Shown piece after piece: positions 35,879 to 44,233 of a DNA stretch of 64,000 bases (the first letter of the stretch is position 1; each line of letters begins with the position of its first letter). The position numbers and the translations under genes are program-made. The stretch comes from Sinorhizobium kostiense (lineage in GTDB: Bacteria > Pseudomonadota > Alphaproteobacteria > Rhizobiales > Rhizobiaceae). The stretch lies in the NCBI RefSeq assembly GCF_017874595.1, contig NZ_JAGILA010000001.1, forward strand, positions 310,001 to 374,000. The letters are read 5' to 3'. The notes beneath the pieces are model-generated. The model saw only the letters and a program-made list of their open reading frames with translations, was not told where the DNA came from and did no database searches.

Positions 35879-36919
35879 ATGAGGTCTCTTTCAGACACAG
35901 TGAGACGACTATCCAGAAGGCATTTCGCCACGGAGGTCCCGGGATCCTCCCCTTCTCCGCTCAAACCTCTGGACCACTTCGGATCAAATCCCGGCGAGCT
36001 TCGCGGTTGGTCCTACGTCCCACCGGGCGTTACACCCTCTCCGGCACTCGTGGTGGTTCTGCACGGATGCACGCAGACGGCGGCCATCTACGACACGTGT
36101 TCCGGGTGGTCGCGCCTTGCCGACGAATACGGCTTTGCGCTTCTTCTTCCGGAACAGGTTCGGTCCAACAACAGCAATCTCTGTTTCAACTGGTTCAATC
36201 CGGCCGACGTCAGACGCAATTCCGGCGAAGCTCTGTCCATCAGGCAGATGGTCGAGCACATGATTGAACGATGCAATGTGGATCGGAGCCGCATATTCAT
36301 AACCGGTCTCTCCGCAGGCGGGGCCATGGCAAACGCAATGCTGGCTGCCTATCCGGACGTGTTTTCCGCAGGGACAATTCTGGCCGGGTTGCCGTACAGG
36401 TCGGCGTCGACGATATCGGAAGCCTTCGATCGGATGCGAGGATATGGCCTCCAAGATTCAGAGGCACTAGAAGCCGAGGTGCGCCGCGCTTCCGATCATC
36501 AAGGGCCATGGCCGAGGGTTTCCGTCTGGCATGGGACCGGGGATGATACGGTGGTGCCCGCCAATGCCATGGCCATCGTCGGGCAATGGCGCGGCGTGCA
36601 TGGCATAGGACCGCAACCTGCCTCCACAAGGCAACGGGGCAGTCGGACGCTTCAGGTCTGGAAGGACGCAAGCGGGCGTGGTGTCATAGAACTTAATACG
36701 TTCTCCGGCATGGACCACGGCGCCCCGCTGGATACGACAACGGGCTATGGAAAGAGCGGAGCCTTCTTTCTGGATGTCGGCGTTTCCTCGACCGTCGAGA
36801 GCGCGCGGGCCTGGGGCTTGCGCAAGCCGATGTTGTCAAGCCGCCGGAGAGATGGCATCGAGGTTGCGGTCGAGAATGCTCTGCGCTGGACAGGTCTCGC
36901 CCCTCGGCCCCGATCCTGA
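35879..36919 (+). CDS. PHB-depolymerase-family esterase (LpqC-like)
   Basis: A 346-residue hydrolase of the esterase PHB-depolymerase family. The oxyanion loop is VVLHGCTQTAAIYD, the nucleophile elbow FITGLSAGGAMAN, the Asp lies in WHGTGDDTVVP and the His in FSGMDHGAPLD. Aromatic residues in LCFNWFNPADVRR match the family's conserved block. There is no clear signal peptide, so it may act on intracellular short-chain polyhydroxybutyrate or on feruloyl-type esters. GGAGG precedes the ATG. Codon use and context look normal; it is not evidently in an operon. Confidence 0.82.
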   Translation: MRSLSDTVRRLSRRHFATEVPGSSPSPLKPLDHFGSNPGELRGWSYVPPGVTPSPALVVVLHGCTQTAAIYDTCSGWSRLADEYGFALLLPEQVRSNNSNLCFNWFNPADVRRNSGEALSIRQMVEHMIERCNVDRSRIFITGLSAGGAMANAMLAAYPDVFSAGTILAGLPYRSASTISEAFDRMRGYGLQDSEALEAEVRRASDHQGPWPRVSVWHGTGDDTVVPANAMAIVGQWRGVHGIGPQPASTRQRGSRTLQVWKDASGRGVIELNTFSGMDHGAPLDTTTGYGKSGAFFLDVGVSSTVESARAWGLRKPMLSSRRRDGIEVAVENALRWTGLAPRPRS

Positions 36920-37062
36920 GCGCGCCTAAAGCATCGGCCGGAGCGATTTTCAAAAGGGCGATACGAAGCGCATCCGGGGCCCGGAACAAGAGGCGAGCGG
37001 GGCGAGTTATTCATCGAACCTCCGCACCCACGAAACTCCGCTCGTCTTCCTGTGAGATCGAC

Positions 37063-37455
37063 ATGGCCATCCACTTCAACCACACCATCCTTTCTGCCCG
37101 CGATGCCAAGGCCTCGGCAGTTTTCCTGGCCGAAATGCTGGGGCTGCCTGCGCCGCGGCGCTGGGGTCCGTTTCACATGGTCACGACGGACAACGACGCC
37201 AATCTCGACTATATGGCAACCGAAGGCGAGATCGAGCGGCAACATTACGCCTTCCTGGTCGGCGAGGCCGAATTCGACGGAATATTCGATCGAATTCGCG
37301 AGCGGAAGCTGAACTATTGGGCAGACCCGGGCCAGAAAGGACTGGGCGAGATCAATAACCACGATGGCGGTCGCGGCCTCTATTTCGAAGACCCTAACGG
37401 TCATCTGCTCGAGATCATCACGCGTCCCTACGGCAGCGGCGGCTGGAATCCGTGA
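37063..37455 (+). CDS. Single-domain VOC (glyoxalase-like) protein
   Basis: A 130-residue VOC-family protein. Its beta-alpha-beta halves begin FNHTILSARDAKASAVFLAE and end GRGLYFEDPNGHLLEIITRP, with metal ligands His8, His64-type and Glu near the C-terminus. Proteins of this size dimerise and act as dioxygenases, epimerases or antibiotic-binding proteins. There is no operon partner: the esterase ends 143 bases upstream and the following transporter gene converges on it. Confidence 0.75.
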   Translation: MAIHFNHTILSARDAKASAVFLAEMLGLPAPRRWGPFHMVTTDNDANLDYMATEGEIERQHYAFLVGEAEFDGIFDRIRERKLNYWADPGQKGLGEINNHDGGRGLYFEDPNGHLLEIITRPYGSGGWNP

Positions 37456-37494
37456 GCGGGGGGAACGGCGCGAGCAGATCGCTGCCACCCAAGC

Positions 37495-37521
37495 AAAAAA
37501 GCCCGGCCACCACGGCCGGGC
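37495..37521 (-). terminator. Rho-independent terminator of the NarK-like gene
   Basis: Arms GCCCGGCC/GGCCGGGC around ACCAC are preceded on the plus strand by AAAAAA, so on the minus strand the hairpin is followed by six U residues. It is 180 bases beyond the stop of the NarK-like gene and opposite the end of the VOC gene. Confidence 0.85.
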
Positions 37522-37699
37522 AAGTTAGGCAAGGGTTTGGCAACTCCCTGCCGGGGAAGTGAATCGAGTTGTTGCTCCTGCAAACGGCAGAGACAGGCAT
37601 CTCCACCCGGTCCTGAGACGGCGAGCTACGGACGCGGCGAATGCCGGTCGTGCGCCCGCCACGGGCTTCAGCGAAGGACTTCAGCGAAATCGACAACGC

Positions 37700-38971
37700 T
37701 TATCGCGCATAGGCACTGGCCGGCGCCGCCTCCGCGCGCCGATTGAACTGCCGGATCGAGGCGTTCATCCAGACGAGAGAGACGGCGACTATCGCAAAGA
37801 GGAGCATGAAGCAGCTCGACCATAGGCCCGTCACATCCTTGAGAAACCCGAAGGCGATCGGCAGGCAAAAACCGCCCAGGCCGCCCATCATGCCGACCAC
37901 GCCGCCGACGGCACCGACATGGTTGGGGTAATAGGCCGGAATATGCTTGTAGACCGCCGCCTTGCCGAGGCTCATGACAAAGCCAAGCACGAAGATCGTA
38001 ACGACGAAGAGAGCCGGCGTGACCGCGATCGGGATGGCGCCGCCAGCCTGTCCCGCGGGCACGGAAAGGATGAGCGTCGCGACGGCAGATACGGCAAACA
38101 TCGCATACATGATCTTGCGGGCACCGATCCGGTCGGACAATGCACCGCCATAGGCGCGGAAGATGCTGCCGGGGATAGAATAGGCGGCAGCGATCATGCC
38201 AGCCGTCTCTATACGGAAATCATAGACGCCGACGAGGTAGCGCGGCAGCCACAGCGCGAGGGCAACGAATCCCCCGAAGGCAAAGAAATAATAGAGAGCG
38301 AAGCGCCAGACCTGGACGTTCCTGAGCGGCTCGAATTCGGCTGCCAAGCTCCTGCGCGACCCGCGTTGGCGGCGGCGCGCGATAAATTGCGGATCGTCCT
38401 CGGTCGTAAACCAGAAAACCGCGGCGGTCAGTAGGAGGGCGGCCGCCCAGACCTCGGCGACCACCTGCCAGCCGAAAGGAACAAGCAGGAGTGGCGCCAG
38501 GAACTTGGTGACCGCCGCGCCGACGTTGCCGGCACCGAAGATGCCGAGCGCCGTGCCCTGCCTCTCAGGAGGAAAGAAGGGCGACACATAGGCGACGCCA
38601 ACGGCAAAGGAGCCGCCCGCCAGTCCGACTCCGAGCCCGGCAAGCAGCATCTGCGCGTAGGTTGTTGCATGGGCGAGCAGAAAGGTCGCCACCGCCGCAG
38701 CAGCCATGGTGGCGGTGTAGATCAAACGGCCGCCGAAGCGGCTCGTCCAAATGCCGAGGACGATCCGTACGATGGAGCCGGTGAGGATCGGCATGCCGAT
38801 CAGCAGCCCAAACTCAGCCTCACTGAGGCCGAGTTCGTCCTTGATGCGCACGCCTATGATCGAAAAGATCGTCCACACCGCGAAGCAGATGGTGAAGGCG
38901 ACCGTGGATATCCACAGGGCACGTGCCTGTTCGTTTTCTGATATCTTATGTGTCTGGTGCAGCGCGGACAT
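37700..38971 (-). CDS. NarK-type nitrate/nitrite transporter (MFS, NNP family)
   Basis: A 423-residue MFS protein with 12 helices. Two nitrate-signature stretches are clear: GSFAVGVAYVSPFFP followed by GIFGAGNVGAA, and GAVGGVVGMMGGLGGFCLP. Nitrate-binding Arg residues are plausible in helices 2 and 8 (GSIVRIVLG; GSIFRAYGG). The start MSALHQTHKI has GGGAGAA upstream. It imports nitrate or exchanges it for nitrite at the inner membrane. No nitrate reductase, NirBD or sensor gene is adjacent, which suggests it serves reductases elsewhere. Confidence 0.85.
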   Translation of the reverse strand: MSALHQTHKISENEQARALWISTVAFTICFAVWTIFSIIGVRIKDELGLSEAEFGLLIGMPILTGSIVRIVLGIWTSRFGGRLIYTATMAAAAVATFLLAHATTYAQMLLAGLGVGLAGGSFAVGVAYVSPFFPPERQGTALGIFGAGNVGAAVTKFLAPLLLVPFGWQVVAEVWAAALLLTAAVFWFTTEDDPQFIARRRQRGSRRSLAAEFEPLRNVQVWRFALYYFFAFGGFVALALWLPRYLVGVYDFRIETAGMIAAAYSIPGSIFRAYGGALSDRIGARKIMYAMFAVSAVATLILSVPAGQAGGAIPIAVTPALFVVTIFVLGFVMSLGKAAVYKHIPAYYPNHVGAVGGVVGMMGGLGGFCLPIAFGFLKDVTGLWSSCFMLLFAIVAVSLVWMNASIRQFNRRAEAAPASAYAR

Positions 38972-39434
38972 AGATTCTCCCGGCGCGTCGCATGTGCGCC
39001 ACTCACGCGTTGATCGTGGAAATGCCTCGAACATGGATCTGCGCCCAGCGGCGCCTGACCTCACCAGCGGCTCTGCTCATAACGCCCGCCATTGGGCGCA
39101 CCGGCGATATCTGCTCGGACTCGCCATAGCGTACGCAAGAGACGTGCCAAAGTCCCGCGCCGCTGCATGTTGCGTTGAATCGCAGTCGATCCAAAAGGAA
39201 AACGTGAAGCAATTCAAATTCGTATATCGGTCATCAAGCGTCTGAAAGGGCGCGCGCCGCGCCGCGATACACCAGCGACCACAGCGGGGAATGCGGCGGC
39301 GCCAAGCGGAATTGATGAAAATTTAGCACATGAACTGAACACTGCTTAATCAATTGGCACAGGCGTGACATCGCCTTTCGCCCTCGAGACGTCACGAGTT
39401 GCCGGAACTGGAGCGGGTGCTTTCATCTCGTAAG
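38972..39434. other. Long gap upstream of the NarK-like gene
   Basis: About 460 bases with no convincing gene on either strand. It should contain the promoter of the minus-strand transporter. I looked for FNR/FixK boxes (TTGAT-N4-ATCAA) and found none. The right part (39300-39360) is AT-rich. Confidence 0.5.
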
Positions 39435-39460
39435 GAACCTGTCGTCCCCCGCATCCGTTC
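39435..39460 (+). promoter_or_regulatory. RpoE2-type (general stress response) promoter
   Basis: GGAAC, a 17-base spacer and CGTT match the promoter consensus of the alphaproteobacterial general stress sigma factor RpoE2 of S. meliloti (GGAAC-N18/19-TT). It ends 24 bases before the start of the 60-residue protein gene, leaving a short leader with a GGAGGAG ribosome site. Confidence 0.65.
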
Positions 39461-39484
39461 CTTCTTTCACCAACGGAGGAGAAG

Positions 39485-39667
39485 ATGGCTATCAAAGACA
39501 CCAATGCAAAGCCAGAACAGCCACAGCCGGCCGATGTCAATCAGCCCGCCGACCGGAAGAAGCATCGCGACGAAGAGTCGACCGCGCCTCCCGCCGTTCA
39601 ACCTGGCGGGGCGAAGGACACAAGCGAAAAGCCGAAGGTAAATCCCGTCACCGGCGGGGCCATATAG
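39485..39667 (+). CDS. Small disordered hydrophilic protein, stress-type
   Basis: A 60-residue protein made almost entirely of Lys, Asp, Glu, Pro, Gln and Ala, with no hydrophobic core and no cysteine, so probably disordered. It begins MAIKDTNAKPEQ and ends NPVTGGAI. A near-ideal ribosome site (ACGGAGGAGAAG) directly precedes the ATG, and an RpoE2-type promoter lies just upstream. Small disordered proteins of this kind are common in the general stress regulon of rhizobia. Function is unknown. Confidence 0.65.
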   Translation: MAIKDTNAKPEQPQPADVNQPADRKKHRDEESTAPPAVQPGGAKDTSEKPKVNPVTGGAI

Positions 39668-39699
39668 GCGAAAGCCGCGGATTCCGCTCCAAAAGGGCG

Positions 39700-39900
39700 T
39701 CAAGGGCCTCCTGTCATCGACCCGACGATCACCATCACCAGCGCGTCGACGTCAATTTCGCCTTCGACGGCAAGCTTTTCGCCGCTGCGGCGGACACGCA
39801 GTTTCGAGGGGTTTTCCGCCGCCTGCCGCTCGAGTTCTTCGACGAAAGCCGCGATCGCCTTCGCTTCCAGCCTGTCGCTGTTCAGATTGCCGGAACCCAT
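39700..39900 (-). CDS. Small hypothetical protein
   Basis: A 66-residue protein starting MGSGNLNSDRLEAKAIAAF. An amphipathic helix (residues 9-30) is followed by a beta-hairpin pattern KLRVRRSGEKLAVEGEIDVDAL and a hydrophobic end VMVIVGSMTGGP. Its start overlaps the end of the next gene by 19 bases, so it may be translated by coupling. Ribosome site is weak. I do not recognise a family. Confidence 0.45.
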   Translation of the reverse strand: MGSGNLNSDRLEAKAIAAFVEELERQAAENPSKLRVRRSGEKLAVEGEIDVDALVMVIVGSMTGGP

Positions 39901-40118
39901 TTCCAGAACACCCCTTCTCTCCGCTCGGGATAATACTTGAACTCGCACTCGAAGCTCCGACCATAGGACGTCGCTCGGGCCAATGCGGTATTCGACGGCG
40001 GGCTCATTCCCGCGTCCGGTGCAAACCAGTCCTCTAGGAGATCATCGGGAACATAAGCACCTATCCTGAGTGGAAGGCTGGTCAAAACAGAATCCATCTC
40101 TTTCGGTGGTGGCATCAT
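39882..40118 (-). CDS. Small hypothetical protein
   Basis: A 78-residue soluble protein rich in aromatic residues near its end (ECEFKYYPERREGVFWKWVP). AGGAGAG lies just upstream of its double ATG (MMPPPKEMDS). A candidate RpoE2-type promoter lies about 120 bases upstream on the same strand. It overlaps the following 66-residue gene. No family recognised. Confidence 0.55.
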   Translation of the reverse strand: MMPPPKEMDSVLTSLPLRIGAYVPDDLLEDWFAPDAGMSPPSNTALARATSYGRSFECEFKYYPERREGVFWKWVPAI

Positions 40119-40236
40119 AACTCTCCTACGGCGCCGCGCGTCTATCAGACGGACAAAGGTCGCTGCAGCACTTTGAATTGCTGCATGTCTTTGTCCTCAA
40201 ATCGAGGTGATCTAAGCAGACATGCAGTAGCCGCCT

Positions 40237-40261
40237 AACAAGTCCCGCGGCCGGAAGTTCC
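40237..40261 (-). promoter_or_regulatory. Candidate RpoE2-type promoter
   Basis: Read on the minus strand, GGAAC, 16 bases and TGTT fit the GGAAC-N18-TT form of the RpoE2 consensus. It lies 119 bases upstream of the 78-residue protein gene. The -10 element deviates from CGTT. Confidence 0.4.
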
Positions 40262-40394
40262 GTCGTCCGCCTGGCAACGCCCGCGTCGACAGCGCCGGCA
40301 ATGCATGGTGAGGTCTCCGCCTTCCTGTCCTGCAGCACGCGCCATAATCGAGTATAATCACCACCAGCGACCGCGAACGGAGGAGAACCAGCAA

Positions 40395-40646
40395 ATGTCG
40401 GTCGATGCCCAGGAAAAAGTGAATGCCGCGTATGCGATTGAATACCTTCAGGAGCATCCGGAAGCCGGACTTTGCTGCGAGGGTCGGCGCTGGTGGATCA
40501 CCCCGAATGCAAACGAGACCGACCGGCGGGCTCTGTGTCTTGATGAGATCGAGGCCGAGCGGCTCACGGAAGACCCGCGCCTTCGACACGTGTCCGCAAT
40601 AGCCCATTCGGGCCGCTCGCTTTGGATCGTAAGGAGAATGACATAG
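40395..40646 (+). CDS. Small hypothetical protein
   Basis: An 83-residue soluble protein, MSVDAQEKVNAAYAIEYL to WIVRRMT, with a double Trp segment CCEGRRWWITPN and a central acidic helix (CLDEIEAERLTEDPRLRH). The pattern of a short helix, a Trp-rich strand and a terminal WIVRR strand suggests a small folded domain. A strong GGAGGAGAA ribosome site precedes the ATG. The open frame extends upstream but without conservation signals. Function unknown; it is flanked by other small genes with stress-type promoters. Confidence 0.55.
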   Translation: MSVDAQEKVNAAYAIEYLQEHPEAGLCCEGRRWWITPNANETDRRALCLDEIEAERLTEDPRLRHVSAIAHSGRSLWIVRRMT

Positions 40647-40752
40647 CCGGTCCGTTAGCGCGGGACGAGGAAAAGTGCTCGGTTTACGCCCGCATCCCGC
40701 GCAAACACGTTCAGGATTAAAATCGATCCGACACTAAAATCATCATGATCTG

Positions 40753-41583
40753 ATGAGGACGGAAACCGCGGTGGATGTTGTCGTGAGCACCCCCAAGCTC
40801 TTCCTGATGCTGCCCCTGATGGCGACGTTCGCCTATGTGTCGCTTCTCGGCCTGACATATGTGTCGCAGCGCGCCCTCCTTTATCCGGGCGCGGGCCCGA
40901 CACTGGAGACAGGCTACGTGAGTTGGGGCGAGAGCATCTCCATCGGGACGCCGGATGGAGAGCGGCTTCAGGGTCTCTACAGTCCGGCCAGGCCTGGCAA
41001 GCCGTCGCTGTTGTTCTTTCTCGGCAATGCCGACCGGGTCAACAACTATGACTTCCTTGCCCAGGCGCTGGCGTCGCGGGGCATCGGGCTCCTGGCAATC
41101 TCCTATCGCGGCTATCCGGGATCGACCGGCGCGCCGAGCGAGGCCGGCCTGCTGACCGACGGCATCGCCGCCTTCGACTGGCTTGCGGAGCGCACCGGAG
41201 TCGACATAGTTCTGCTGGGTCAATCGCTGGGGAGCGGCGTCGCCGTGAACACGGCCCGGCTGAGACCGGCTTCCGCCGCAATTCTGGTCTCCCCGTATCT
41301 GTCGGTGCTCTCACTCGCTCAGGCGTATTACCCGCTCTTTCCAGTCGCCCTGCTTATCAAGGATTCATTCCGCTCAGACTTGAGGATAGCAGAGGTCTCT
41401 CAACCGAAGCTTTTCCTCCACGGCCGGCGTGATGCGATCATCCCGTTGTCTTCCGCAGAGGCACTCTATGATCTCGCTTTAGAGCCAAAGCAGATGCTGG
41501 TCTATGACAACTCCGGTCATAACGATCTTTGGGACGCGCGCATGGTCGCCGACATCATCCGCTTTGTCGAAGCGTTGAAATGA
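40753..41583 (+). CDS. Membrane-anchored alpha/beta hydrolase (Bem46/ABHD13-like)
   Basis: A 276-residue hydrolase with an N-terminal membrane anchor (LFLMLPLMATFAYVSLLGL) and an alpha/beta-hydrolase domain. The nucleophile is in LLGQSLGSGVA, the Asp in LHGRRDAIIP and the His in NSGHNDLWD. The FFLGNADRVNNYDF oxyanion segment and the YRGYPGSTG loop match the Bem46/ABHD13 group, whose substrates are mostly unknown. The ATG lacks a clear ribosome site. It converges with the DUF2188-like gene across a GC hairpin. Confidence 0.75.
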   Translation: MRTETAVDVVVSTPKLFLMLPLMATFAYVSLLGLTYVSQRALLYPGAGPTLETGYVSWGESISIGTPDGERLQGLYSPARPGKPSLLFFLGNADRVNNYDFLAQALASRGIGLLAISYRGYPGSTGAPSEAGLLTDGIAAFDWLAERTGVDIVLLGQSLGSGVAVNTARLRPASAAILVSPYLSVLSLAQAYYPLFPVALLIKDSFRSDLRIAEVSQPKLFLHGRRDAIIPLSSAEALYDLALEPKQMLVYDNSGHNDLWDARMVADIIRFVEALK

Positions 41584-41610
41584 TGCTGGCCCACGTCTAA
41601 CGGAAACTGC

Positions 41611-41637
41611 CGCGGCACGCGGCGGCCTAGTGCCGCG
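41611..41637. terminator. Hairpin between convergent genes
   Basis: Perfect 8-bp arms CGCGGCAC/GTGCCGCG enclose 11 bases in the 61-base gap between two convergent genes. It has no long U-tract on either side, so bidirectional termination is only suggested. Confidence 0.4.
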
Positions 41638-41644
41638 TTCGCAA

Positions 41645-42025
41645 TTATCTGCGTTTACCGGAGCGCAGAAGATAACCGATCACCAAGCCGATTCCGGCGA
41701 GCAGCAAGAGGTTGCCGGAAGGGGCGCCGACGCGACGAGGCCGATGGAGCGCCGGACCATGCCCCGGCGAGCGCAGTACGGCCCCTTCATCGACGACTTC
41801 GGTCATTGGGCGGTCGTCACCGGAGGCGACCTGCTGTCTCCAGTGCCCGGCTGAGTCCTGGTATTCGATAATCTCCGTAGAACCCGGAAGCTCGTGCTGT
41901 TGCGCCGCGATTTCAGCTGCGGCAAGGGCATCGGCATGGGTAGGGAAGGTTTCGGAGAAGACCTCGTCCACCTTATATGCCCACCCCCCGTCGTGTTCCA
42001 CGATTTCATAGCGAACCGTTGACAT
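41645..42025 (-). CDS. DUF2188-like protein with C-terminal membrane helix
   Basis: A 126-residue protein. Residues 1-65 resemble DUF2188 (VEHDGGWAYKVDEVFSETFPT, then ALAAAEIAAQQHELPG and IEYQDSAGHWRQQ), a small fold found mostly in stress-linked proteins. Residues about 103-121 form a glycine-rich membrane helix (GNLLLLAGIGLVIGYLL) followed by RSGKRR. GGGAGA precedes the ATG, and a RpoE2-like promoter lies 26 bases further upstream. Function unknown. Confidence 0.7.
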   Translation of the reverse strand: MSTVRYEIVEHDGGWAYKVDEVFSETFPTHADALAAAEIAAQQHELPGSTEIIEYQDSAGHWRQQVASGDDRPMTEVVDEGAVLRSPGHGPALHRPRRVGAPSGNLLLLAGIGLVIGYLLRSGKRR

Positions 42026-42050
42026 GGCGATCTCCCGTCAGACGGAGGAG

Positions 42051-42076
42051 AAACATGCGTCAGCAATCTTGGTTCC
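42051..42076 (-). promoter_or_regulatory. Candidate RpoE2-type promoter
   Basis: On the minus strand GGAAC, 17 bases and GTTT fit GGAAC-N18-TT. It sits 26 bases upstream of the DUF2188-like gene, leaving a very short leader containing its ribosome site. Position supports function better than the sequence alone does. Confidence 0.5.
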
Positions 42077-42132
42077 GTGCAATCTCAGACGGACCGGCGC
42101 GGTCTGCCGGGGCAGGATCACCGCCCCACGAC

Positions 42133-42180
42133 GCATTTGTGCGACGTCAGGTAATTCCATCGACCGAAAAGTGCTCTACC
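42133..42180. repeat. Rhizobial intergenic palindromic repeat, copy 2
   Basis: Begins gcatttgtgcgacgtcaggt and includes GTCAGGT-AATT-CCATCGAC, a degenerate palindrome. Its first 29 bases match the copy at 28139 in 26 positions. It lies between the DUF2188-like and bgsA genes, near the 3' end of bgsA. Confidence 0.6.
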
Positions 42181-42223
42181 GCCCAGCCACCCGCTCCCTC
42201 CGAGCTTGAGCAGCCCCGGAATT

Positions 42224-44233
42224 CTAAGCGGTGCGCGTGCGGCCGAAGGCGCGCAGCAACAGGTTGACGGACACCGCAACCTTGTCAATGTCGGGAACGT
42301 CCCGGGAGTAGCGCCCGGTATAGAGCTTGACGATCATCTTGTCGCGCTCCGCCCCCTGGAGTTCGTAGTGGAGATGCAGGTAGTAGCGTCGCTTGTCGCC
42401 TGTGCGCGTGACGTCGCCGCGCCGCTGCGTCACCTGCCTCAGATCGGCCTCGATCGGCTCGAAGCCGTCGATCATGAGACGTACCCTCGTCGATAGGAAG
42501 CGCGTCTCCACGGGAACCGCGACCACCGCCTTTTCGAGGGAGAGGCTAACAATCCGGCCCTTGGAGCCGTCGACGCTGGCGGGCTCATCCAGCTTGAACG
42601 CTTGAAAGAGACGGCGCGGCTTTTCGAAGCAGATCAGCGAGGCGATGACGAGCACGACGATGTTGATCCCTGCCCAGAGCCCCGCGACTACCGAAAACGC
42701 TCCCTGTATTCGTGCTGTTTCCGGAACGATATTGATGACGAGACCGATGGCGGTCACGAGTATGAAGCCAGCGATCCAGGTGAAGGTGTAGGCGTCGAAG
42801 ACGCTCACCTCGTTGCCGCTGCCCTTCGGCGTCACCTTGAAGGGCTTGCCGAACGGTCGAATCAGGCTGGAGATTACCGTTGGCAGCATGCGGAAGGCCG
42901 CGAAGGTCCCGACTGCGCTCGAGACCACCGGCAGATAGCGGGTCGGCGTGATCCAGAGCATCAGCAGGAAATAGGCGGCGAGCAGCGGGACCTGATGCGA
43001 GACGTAGTCCGCAACGCCCGTGAAATGAAGCGGCAGCGCGCCGAACCAGAGATAAACGATGGGCACCAGAAGCACCACGAAGCGCACCAGATACTGTACC
43101 AGCCAGGACATCGGCAGGAACATGATCCGTTGAAAGAGCGTGAGCCCCGGCCCTCGCAGGGGGCCGTTGTAGAGGTAGAGCGTCTGGATGCCCCCCTGGC
43201 ACCAGCGCTCACGCTGAACGAAATAGCCGGTCAGGTTCTCGGCCGCGAGTCCCATGGACAGGCGTTCGTTGAGGTAGCGGGTTTTGTAACCCTTGTTCAG
43301 CATCGAAAGGGTTGTTAGCAGATCCTCGGTGATCGACTCGGTCGGGAAGCCGCCGATCGCCTCAACCGCCTTTCGCCGTGCGATCGAGCAGGAGCCGCAG
43401 CAGAAGCTCACGTCCCAGCCGTCGCGGCTCGGCGCGATCTCGTCGAAGAACAGGCGCTGCTCGTCGGGCCAGATGTTTTCGAGGCCGAGATTGGACTGCA
43501 CCGGATCGACATTGAAGAAGTGCTGCGGCGTCTGGACGATGCCGATGGTCTCGTCCGAGAAGAATGGCAAGGTCCGCCTCAGGAAGTTGCGGTAGGGCAC
43601 GAAATCCGCGTCGAAAATGGCGATAAAATCACCGGAGCTGGCGCCGAGACCGTTGTTCATGTTGCCGGCCTTTGCGTGCGAGTTGTCGCTTCGCGTGAGG
43701 TGGATCGCGCCGCGGGATTCGCAGAAGGCCTTGAGCCACTCGCGGCGGCCGTCGTCGAGCACGTAGACCGTCAGCTTTTCCTTCGGATAATCGAGCGCCA
43801 GGGCGCCGACGATCGTTCTTTCCAGCACGTCGAGCGGCTCGTTATAGGTCGGGATGAAGATGTCGACCGTGGGCAGTTCGCTCTTCTCCCGCTGGAAGAA
43901 CGTGCGGCCCAGCCGGTCCGCCTCGGCGCTGCGGTCGACATAGCGGCTCATCAGGATCAGGAAGAGCACAACCTCCACGAAGGCGAGCATCTCGACCATG
44001 AAGACGAACCAGACCCAATAGAAATTCGCCCCGTCATAGGGATAGGGAAGGACGGTCTCTGTGAAGCGCCAGACAATGTAGCGCAGCGCGACGAAGCCGA
44101 CGAAGATACAGGTGATCGAGCGCGCAGAACTGCGATGCCGCGACCAGTTGGATGGCCCGACCAGGAAAAAGGCAATCACCGCAAGCGTCGGCGCCAAGGC
44201 TAGAAAATGCTGAACCACAGGCTTTCGATCCAT
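42224..44233 (-). CDS. bgsA: c-di-GMP-activated mixed-linkage beta-glucan synthase (family 2 glycosyltransferase)
   Basis: A 669-residue processive membrane glycosyltransferase of the cellulose-synthase type. Catalytic motifs are in order: VLDDG (first Asp), FDADF (DxD), TED (base) and QRERW (product binding), between two N-terminal helices and a cluster of four to six C-terminal helices. Residues 538 to about 660 resemble a PilZ barrel (EKPRR, then GRIVSLSLEKAVV) but lack the canonical (D/N)xSxxG. S. meliloti BgsA makes a beta-(1,3)/(1,4) glucan when its C-terminus senses c-di-GMP without a standard PilZ domain. The gene overlaps bgsB by 34 bases and faces a c-di-GMP operon. Confidence 0.85.
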   Translation of the reverse strand: MDRKPVVQHFLALAPTLAVIAFFLVGPSNWSRHRSSARSITCIFVGFVALRYIVWRFTETVLPYPYDGANFYWVWFVFMVEMLAFVEVVLFLILMSRYVDRSAEADRLGRTFFQREKSELPTVDIFIPTYNEPLDVLERTIVGALALDYPKEKLTVYVLDDGRREWLKAFCESRGAIHLTRSDNSHAKAGNMNNGLGASSGDFIAIFDADFVPYRNFLRRTLPFFSDETIGIVQTPQHFFNVDPVQSNLGLENIWPDEQRLFFDEIAPSRDGWDVSFCCGSCSIARRKAVEAIGGFPTESITEDLLTTLSMLNKGYKTRYLNERLSMGLAAENLTGYFVQRERWCQGGIQTLYLYNGPLRGPGLTLFQRIMFLPMSWLVQYLVRFVVLLVPIVYLWFGALPLHFTGVADYVSHQVPLLAAYFLLMLWITPTRYLPVVSSAVGTFAAFRMLPTVISSLIRPFGKPFKVTPKGSGNEVSVFDAYTFTWIAGFILVTAIGLVINIVPETARIQGAFSVVAGLWAGINIVVLVIASLICFEKPRRLFQAFKLDEPASVDGSKGRIVSLSLEKAVVAVPVETRFLSTRVRLMIDGFEPIEADLRQVTQRRGDVTRTGDKRRYYLHLHYELQGAERDKMIVKLYTGRYSRDVPDIDKVAVSVNLLLRAFGRTRTA

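Noticed and set aside
38972-39484. FNR/FixK box upstream of the NarK-like gene
   Set aside because: No TTGAT-N4-ATCAA or close form was found in the gap.
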